This document shows, piece after piece, positions 48,165 through 52,249 of a stretch of 52,249 nt of DNA. Position 1 is the first letter of the stretch; each line of letters opens with the position of its first letter. Origin of the DNA: Bacteroidales bacterium (GTDB taxonomy: Bacteria > Bacteroidota > Bacteroidia > Bacteroidales > P3); the NCBI GenBank assembly GCA_017522065.1, contig JAFXAD010000047.1, positions 1 to 52,249 on the forward strand, in the 5' to 3' direction. Under the pieces are notes generated by a model that searched no databases, was not told the origin of the DNA, and worked only from the letters and a program-made list of their open reading frames with translations. The translations under genes were made by a program, and so were the position numbers.

Positions 48165-48606
48165 AATTCTTCATTGTTATTAGTTGTCCTGTTGATATAA
48201 GAAAATCATTACTTTCTGGATCATATTGGACAGTACCAGTAGCATATACAAAAGAATCGTATGGATTTTCTGGCATTATTGAATCAAATGGCATAGGATA
48301 CGTTTCTATTAGAACATAAGGATTTGAAAACAGTAAAGAACTATTATGACTGAATTGTATATCTTTTCTGTTTGTCAGAATCCCTCCATGTGGTGCATTC
48401 TCCCACGAGTTGTCGAATAACCACCCATACACTTTTAAAGTGTCTCCTTTATGTGCCATACTTTCACCTTTAAGATACTTGAAGTTACACCACACATCTT
48501 CGACAGTATTGTAGTCTGTCCACGAGAGCGCATTGCATTCGTGTTTTCTGCATCCGGTGAAGATAATACTCAGCAAAAGGATTGCTATAATTGTCTTGGT
48601 TTTCAT
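48154..48606 (-). CDS. Small lipoprotein, cassette family member 1
   Basis: A 150-residue lipoprotein. The signal peptide MKTKTIIAILLLSIIFTGC ends in a good lipobox with Cys19. The mature sequence LSWTDYNTVEDVWCNFKYLK then HKGDTLKVYGWLFD aligns with the member at 51461 (ISWTEYNTERAVNKYFKYPK, HKNDTVLICGYIL). It also aligns more loosely with those at 50943 and 50286, defining a paralogous family with a GDT-x-x-x-x-GW core. The fold may be OB-like, but that is a guess. The leader upstream (48607-48741) is a repeated unit with a promoter. It is followed with overlap by the gene at 47559. Confidence 0.75.
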   Translation of the reverse strand: MKTKTIIAILLLSIIFTGCRKHECNALSWTDYNTVEDVWCNFKYLKGESMAHKGDTLKVYGWLFDNSWENAPHGGILTNRKDIQFSHNSSLLFSNPYVLIETYPMPFDSIMPENPYDSFVYATGTVQYDPESNDFLISTGQLITMKNYEN

Positions 48607-48741
48607 ATTCTTTTACTTTTGTTGTTTCAGTTTGTTGATTTTGTAGGTCGATGATGTGGAAGGCGATAGTCGTAAATACGGGAAAAATGATAGCTTTCTT
48701 TTCAGTATGGTGGTTTTTGTGTTTTTGCGAGTGCAAAGTTA
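48607..48741 (-). promoter_or_regulatory. Repeated leader unit with promoter, copy 1
   Basis: Begins with the -7 box TAACTTTG (48741-48734) followed by CACTCGC, then GAAAAGAAAGCTATCATTTT and TCGACCT, and runs into the lipoprotein start. It is ~90% identical to 51983-52122. Part of it still reads as a protein fragment (KKAIIFPVFT then IIDLQ), probably the remnant of an upstream gene copied with the cassette. Confidence 0.75.
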
Positions 48742-48892
48742 CGATTTTTTTATTTCTGTTCGTATGCTACGAAAGTATTCTTCTTGATTATCCTGTCAGT
48801 TCCTAAGCCGACCGAGCACGCAGTCGCTATAACGCAATTCAGAATATGCTGCCAATATATGCATGCACCGCTGACGGCTCGGCCGCCAGCAG

Positions 48893-49576
48893 TTAACGTG
48901 TTTTGAAATTTAGCTTAGAATACAGAAGCATAGTTGGCATCGCATGATATCTATTGTAGTGTCTCTCCTCTGGCATTAAATCACACTGCTCATTATAATT
49001 GTAATATCTGAGAATTCCACATGAGGTCCGGAAACCTATTTGAAGGTCTTTTCCGTTTGGCAACGGGAAGTTCCATCCGATATCGACAATAGGGGCCAGA
49101 AAAAAATGAGAGGCTCTCACAACGCCAACTGGGTAATGCGATGTGCTGCTACGATACATCTCGTATGCCAATTCCATACCAGCCCCAAAATATAAATTAT
49201 ATTTGCAATGTTCGATACTGACTGGAATAGCCAAATAGTTTTGGTGGAACTGTCCACCATACAGCCATATATTGTCGTTTTGCTTGAACGTGTTTGAATG
49301 CTGGAACGACAAACCGCCTGTCAATCTCCAATAATTCGATATATCTTTGAAAACGCATATATCCACTTCGAATACCGACGAATATCCCTCAGACGGAGAC
49401 GAAGCGTCAGCAATAAGAAAACTTGGAAAAAAAAGATGCCACCTGTCGTAAGAGTCCACACCAGCCATTAGACCGAAGCTATATCCATGTGACAAGGGGG
49501 AGCTGTCTTGTGCAAATGTCCGAAAAGACAAGAACAAGCATAGAATCAGGAAAGGATAACAACGTTTTGTGCTCAT
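48893..49576 (-). CDS. Outer-membrane beta-barrel-like protein
   Basis: A 227-residue exported protein with signal peptide ending SFRTFA then Q. The chain has alternating hydrophobic strands and Tyr/Trp/Phe-rich ends: YSFGLMAGVDSYDRWHLFFP, WRLTGGLSFQHSNTF, NLYFGAGMELAYEMYR, LQIGFRTSCGILRYY and a terminal LLYSKLNFKTR. This pattern suits a small (8-10 strand) outer-membrane barrel of the PorT or outer-membrane-beta-barrel type. No ligand or enzyme motif is seen. It lies between two lipoprotein genes on the same strand, with 63 bases to the next one and 155 bases to the promoter at 48734-48741. Function unknown. Confidence 0.7.
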   Translation of the reverse strand: MSTKRCYPFLILCLFLSFRTFAQDSSPLSHGYSFGLMAGVDSYDRWHLFFPSFLIADASSPSEGYSSVFEVDICVFKDISNYWRLTGGLSFQHSNTFKQNDNIWLYGGQFHQNYLAIPVSIEHCKYNLYFGAGMELAYEMYRSSTSHYPVGVVRASHFFLAPIVDIGWNFPLPNGKDLQIGFRTSCGILRYYNYNEQCDLMPEERHYNRYHAMPTMLLYSKLNFKTR

Positions 49577-49639
49577 TGTTTCTCAAATTTTAGGGATGTC
49601 GTTTTGCCTGACTTTTTGATGATTTTTGTTGTGTGTCGC

Positions 49640-49996
49640 TTAAATATACCATTCTCCATTACGCCAAAGCAGAGCTGTGAACTCGGCGGCAGTCTCAAAA
49701 TCTTCCAATCCAGGAGACCAGTTCAGATGTGTTGACATTGAAAAGTAGGCCAGTCCTATCAAGTATCCTTTTTTGTTGTATAATGCTTTAGCAATACCGT
49801 AGTCGGAACTGAATTGGTCCTTTACAGACAGCAGAAATACGGTTTCGCCATGATAGTTATACGATGAAACGTCAACAATATCAGATTCTTGTTCTTCCAC
49901 AATTTCGAAAAGAAATGTTGGCACATTTGTTTCTGAATCTTTGCAACTATATGTGGCCAAAGAGCATATAATGATAAATAAAATAATTTTTCTCAT
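49640..49996 (-). CDS. Small lipoprotein of unknown function
   Basis: A 118-residue lipoprotein with signal peptide MRKIILFIIICSLATYSC (Cys18 lipidated). The mature part (FLFEIVEEQESDIVDVSSYN, then GETVFLLSVKDQFSSDYGIA and KALYNKKGYLIGLAYFS) has strand-rich character, and its GETVFLLSVKDQ is weakly like DUF6970-type lipoproteins (not certain). It does not share the GDT-GW core of the neighbouring cassette family. The leader upstream (49997-50086) is a repeat shared with 51391-51480. It probably belongs to the minus-strand lipoprotein cluster as an independent member. Confidence 0.65.
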   Translation of the reverse strand: MRKIILFIIICSLATYSCKDSETNVPTFLFEIVEEQESDIVDVSSYNYHGETVFLLSVKDQFSSDYGIAKALYNKKGYLIGLAYFSMSTHLNWSPGLEDFETAAEFTALLWRNGEWYI

Positions 49997-50086
49997 TTTT
50001 GTTGTTTCAGTTCGTTGATTTGTTTTTGCAGGTCGAGTATGATTATATTTTTTTCATAGCTTATCATATTTCTGTTGAAAAACTTA
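49997..50086 (-). repeat. Leader/remnant repeat, copy of 51391-51480
   Basis: About 88 bases nearly identical to 51391-51480, including TTGTTTCAGTT, GATTTGTTT, TGCAGGTCGA and CATAGCTTATCATATTTCTG. Read on the minus strand both contain the remnant DLQKQIN..K of a coiled-coil gene end. Confidence 0.8.
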
Positions 50087-50296
50087 TTGACTGTAATGAA
50101 CGCAATAAAGGCAGAGTGTGTCGTTTAAATAATCTTCCTCAATATTCAACAATTGTCCTGTAGATAAACCAATGCTTCTTAGAAAATTAGTAGATACAGT
50201 CACAGCTTGGTTTTAGTCAATTCTATTCTGTGCTGTCATTTCGGCAGGTACAACCAATAGTGCAAAGACTAGTATTATGTATTTCCTACTTTTCAT
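50084..50296 (-). pseudogene. Truncated exported-protein gene with in-frame stop
   Basis: ATG at 50296 opens a signal-peptide frame (MKSRKYIILVFALLVVPAEM then TAQNRID) that hits TAA. The same frame continues for 42 codons (NQAVTVSTNFLRSIGLSTGQ, then LLNIEEDYLNDTLCLYCVHY) to a second stop at 50084. The AVTVSTNFLRS pattern resembles the start of a Spi/C10-peptidase propeptide, but the rest is missing. Interpreted as a dead fragment. Confidence 0.6.
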
Positions 50297-50750
50297 CGTT
50301 GTTAGGGTTTATTGGTTCAAATATAATGTCTTCTTCTCTTAATAGTCTAAAACCATAGACCCAATCGCATTGGCATTCGACAGCATAATGATAAAATATT
50401 GCGGTTGCATACACTTTGCAAGGCCTATCATCGGGTATTTCAATTAAAACACTATTGACATATCTTGAAATCTGTGCGAAGTGACTGAATGACTTTTGGC
50501 GACCATCCCAAACAAAAGAAGAGTCATCTTTGATATTTATAAAATCATCATCGAACCCTGCTTCTTGATCCAGCCAACCCCAGATCATGACAGTGTCGCC
50601 CCAAGCTAAAGTGTGGCGATGTTCAAAAATATAATATGGATCAACGTAATGATTGTTCCATTTCTTTGGAGGACGGTCTGCATAATACAATTTGTCACAT
50701 GATGTGAGCATCAAAACGGCCGTCATTATTAAAAAGACTCTTGTTTTCAT
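50286..50750 (-). CDS. Small lipoprotein, cassette family member 2 (diverged)
   Basis: A 154-residue lipoprotein with signal peptide MKTRVFLIMTAVLMLTSC (Cys18). The mature sequence PYYIFEHRHTLAWGDTVMIW then GWLDQEAGFDDDF keeps the GDT-x-x-x-x-GW core of the family. It then has an acidic segment (IKDDSSFVWDGRQKSF) and a stretch IEIPDDRPCKVYATAIFYHY comparable to the CKVYATG-like and KIFAKVFCAA segments of the others. It is preceded on the same strand by a tail-fibre-type gene remnant (50757-50947). Its end overlaps the dead gene at 50084-50296. Probably outer-membrane anchored; role unknown. Confidence 0.72.
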   Translation of the reverse strand: MKTRVFLIMTAVLMLTSCDKLYYADRPPKKWNNHYVDPYYIFEHRHTLAWGDTVMIWGWLDQEAGFDDDFINIKDDSSFVWDGRQKSFSHFAQISRYVNSVLIEIPDDRPCKVYATAIFYHYAVECQCDWVYGFRLLREEDIIFEPINPNNDEK

Positions 50751-50756
50751 AATTGC

Positions 50757-50947
50757 TTATTTTTGTTGTTTTTTCAATTCGTTGATTTGTTTCTGCAGGT
50801 CGATGATGTAGAGAGTGAGTTCCTCTACTTTCTGCAGCAGCATGGCGTTCATCTGGCCGAGGTCTATGCCTTGCTGTTCCACCTCTGCAGCCGAGGGGAT
50901 GTCGGGCAGGTGGCGGTGACGTGCGATGTAATAGTGTGCATTTCATA
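50757..50947 (-). pseudogene. C-terminal remnant of a tail-fibre/S74-chaperone-type cell-surface protein
   Basis: The minus-strand frame reads HYYIARHRHLPDIPSAAEVE, then QQGIDLGQMNAMLLQKVEEL, TLYIIDLQKQINELKKQQK and stop at 50757. HLPDIPSA followed by G(I/V)DLG.MNA.LL.KVEELTLY is the standard C-terminal coiled coil of Bacteroidetes tail-fibre-domain proteins. Only ~62 codons remain and no start is present. Shorter pieces of the same end (IIDLQKQI...) precede other lipoprotein genes here. Confidence 0.85.
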
Positions 50948-51383
50948 ACTTCTCAATCTTTATAATATCTAAAAGCAATTTACAATTGCAACATACCTCA
51001 TTCCAATCGATGGGCGCGGATATATAGGCTGTCACTTTTGACATACAGGTAGTGTCATACGATGGCCATGGTGCACCATCTGGGAAGTAGATTGGTATGT
51101 TATTATCCGGCGTCATTAGTGCATCAGAACATATTGCCAACATATGTGTTAGGCGGTCCTTTTTTATATATCCACATACCTCTATATTTCTATATTTATT
51201 AATTATGATTGCGCTGTCGTGACAATCAAAATACGCTTTCAAAGTCTTGACATCATTACACCCATCCCATGAGATTGTCACGCCGGGCTCTGGCCAATGT
51301 GACGTTTTACACTCTGTTGGTTTTCTGCATCCGTTGAAGATAATACACAGCAAAATGATTGCTATAATTGCCTTGGTTTTCAT
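50943..51383 (-). CDS. Small lipoprotein, cassette family member 3
   Basis: A 146-residue lipoprotein. The signal peptide MKTKAIIAIILLCIIFNGC is almost the same as in member 1, in DNA as well. The mature part (VTISWDGCNDVKTLKAYFDC, then IEVCGYIKKDRL) aligns with the SW-x-x-x-N and V-x-GY/GW positions of the family but lacks the GDT triplet. Eleven cysteines in ~125 mature residues are striking for a Bacteroidetes lipoprotein and suggest disulfides or metal binding. The leader at 51391-51480 precedes it. Its stop overlaps the start of the tail-fibre remnant. Confidence 0.72.
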   Translation of the reverse strand: MKTKAIIAIILLCIIFNGCRKPTECKTSHWPEPGVTISWDGCNDVKTLKAYFDCHDSAIIINKYRNIEVCGYIKKDRLTHMLAICSDALMTPDNNIPIYFPDGAPWPSYDTTCMSKVTAYISAPIDWNEVCCNCKLLLDIIKIEKL

Positions 51384-51390
51384 AGTTGTT

Positions 51391-51480
51391 TATTTTGTTG
51401 TTTCAGTTTGTTGATTTGTTTCTGCAGGTCGATGATGATTATAGTTTTTTTCATAGCTTATCATATTTCTGTTGAAAAAC
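51391..51480 (-). repeat. Leader/remnant repeat, copy of 49997-50086
   Basis: Near-identical ~88-base unit between member 3 and member 4. On the minus strand it encodes the coiled-coil remnant IIIIDLQKQINKLKQQ followed by the member 3 start. Its far end overlaps the last codons of member 4. Confidence 0.8.
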
Positions 51481-51982
51481 TTATAGCGTGCATTTTAATT
51501 AACCAGGTACATCCGCTGTCATCCATAGGGTCGGATGCTGCACAGAATACTTTTGCGAATATTTTCGTGCCCGCTTTATAGTTTTTTAGCCATTCCATTT
51601 GTTCCAACGAACCGAATATTGGACTGTAATGTCTTCCGGGGTGGGCTCTTCCGTCAAAACGGTCATCCGGGTCGTCTGTTATATCAACCACTACAATGCA
51701 CATTTCCTCACCGTCATCATTTAAAAATCTAACTGGCTTCTCATATAAAGAGCGATAGTATCCAGTGTCGTCTTCCCCCAAAATATATCCGCAAATCAAA
51801 ACGGTATCGTTTTTGTGAAGTGCCGCTGTTTTAGGATATTTGAAATATTTGTTTACAGCTCGTTCTGTGTTATATTCCGTCCATGAAATCTTGACGTTTT
51901 CAGGAGCGTACCCATCGCATTTTGAGCCGCAGTTATACAGGAAAAAACAGCAGATCATTAATATAATTGCCTTGGTTTTCAT
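51461..51982 (-). CDS. Small lipoprotein, cassette family member 4
   Basis: A 173-residue lipoprotein with signal peptide MKTKAIILMICCFFLYNC (Cys18). The mature sequence VKISWTEYNTERAVNKYFKY then HKNDTVLICGYILGEDD is the closest match to member 1. Later parts (IVVVDITDDPDDRFDGRAHP, GSLEQMEWLKNYKAGTKIFA) are unique. The C-terminus (HAISFSTEI) is encoded within the start of the 51391-51480 repeat. A consensus promoter and leader lie at 51983-52145. As the first gene after that promoter it may head a minus-strand transcript running through members 3 and 2. Confidence 0.75.
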   Translation of the reverse strand: MKTKAIILMICCFFLYNCGSKCDGYAPENVKISWTEYNTERAVNKYFKYPKTAALHKNDTVLICGYILGEDDTGYYRSLYEKPVRFLNDDGEEMCIVVVDITDDPDDRFDGRAHPGRHYSPIFGSLEQMEWLKNYKAGTKIFAKVFCAASDPMDDSGCTWLIKMHAISFSTEI

Positions 51983-52145
51983 AGTTGTTTATTTTTGTCG
52001 GTTCAGTTCGTCGATTTGTTTCTGAAGGTCGATGATGTGGAAGGAGATAGCTGTAAATACGGGAAAAATGATAGCTTTCTTTTCAGGATGGTGGTTTTAG
52101 TGGTTTTGCGAGTGCAAAGTTACGACATTTTTTTCAATTGGCAAA
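51983..52145 (-). promoter_or_regulatory. Consensus promoter and repeated leader unit, copy 2
   Basis: On the minus strand TTTG (52145-52142), 19 bases, TAACTTTG (52122-52115): a perfect Bacteroidetes promoter. The ~130-base leader is ~90% identical to copy 1 (48607-48741) and includes a remnant frame KKAIIFPVFTAISFHIIDLQ then KQIDELNRQK ending just before the lipoprotein ATG. Confidence 0.82.
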
Positions 52146-52157
52146 GGGAAATGTTTA

Positions 52158-52186
52158 TTTCGCAAGCAGGGATGCTTGCGTACCAT
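52158..52186. repeat. REP-like hairpin (CGCAAGCA/TGCTTGCG)
   Basis: CGCAAGCAGGGATGCTTGCG followed by TACCA, identical to 40627-40651. The remaining ~60 bases of the window show no gene. Confidence 0.88.
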
Positions 52187-52249
52187 ATTGCGTTTTACAA
52201 ATCGGGAGAAAAGAGAAACGAATTTCGACGGGGCGGTCATTTCTTTGCG

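Noticed and set aside
50084-50296. Stop-codon recoding (TAA read as sense)
   Set aside because: Only one TAA is involved in a truncated fragment, while TAA ends many intact genes here; a pseudogene is simpler.
50757-50947. Tail-fibre domain as evidence of a prophage
   Set aside because: The HLPDIPSA...KVEELTLY end is typical of chromosomal Bacteroidetes surface proteins, and no other phage gene is present.

Overview
The window is a chromosomal piece of an uncultured-type Bacteroidales bacterium that has a type IX secretion system (T9SS). The evidence is: promoters of the Bacteroidetes form TTTG-N19-TAnnTTTG; no clear Shine-Dalgarno sites; many secreted proteins with T9SS type A or type B (gliding-motility-associated) C-terminal domains; an S46 dipeptidyl-peptidase; an IgGFc-binding-domain protein; and an ECF sigma factor with its membrane partner. 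I saw no rRNA, tRNA, CRISPR array, integrase or intact insertion sequence.

Layout. 1-3.6 kb: the tail of a type I restriction HsdR subunit, then a YciO/Sua5-family gene coupled to a small membrane protein gene, a divergent TonB-like protein and panC with a strong terminator. 3.8-8.8 kb: a lipoprotein, a secreted M1 metallopeptidase, and an ECF sigma factor overlapping a one-helix membrane protein that ends in a T9SS type B domain. 9.2-26.4 kb: a T9SS cargo island. It opens with a fused free-Met-R-sulfoxide reductase/MsrA, followed by two type B and three type A cargo proteins, a DUF6624 protein, a DUF4143-type ATPase and a Fic protein. Two orphan sorting-domain tails show where paralogues were lost. 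26.4-32.3 kb: palindromic repeats, a lepA operon on the minus strand with a 22-copy heptamer array inside it, and a DPP7-like peptidase. 32.3-42.9 kb: a third orphan tail, tnaA (tryptophanase) behind a possible attenuated leader, an AT-rich pair of secreted-protein genes, a 101-bp tandem repeat, a BspA-type leucine-rich-repeat protein and two envelope proteins with carboxypeptidase-regulatory-like domains. 42.9-47.0 kb: a secreted protein, an ECF sigma factor fused to a transmembrane helix and a sorting-like domain, an overlapping alarmone hydrolase/synthetase pair, and a STAS protein. 47.5-52.1 kb: a minus-strand array of small lipoproteins built from repeated leader-plus-signal-peptide cassettes.

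Themes. Much of the window makes or regulates exported envelope proteins. The most unusual observation is that both sigma-factor loci carry, on the far side of a membrane helix, a domain resembling the sorting domain of T9SS cargo. One does this as a two-gene operon and the other as a single polypeptide. I infer a possible surface-secretion or envelope-sensing regulatory design. The second theme is genome plasticity: MITE-like elements, palindromic elements, hairpins and heptamer/hexamer repeats sit between genes, and several have become part of coding sequence.
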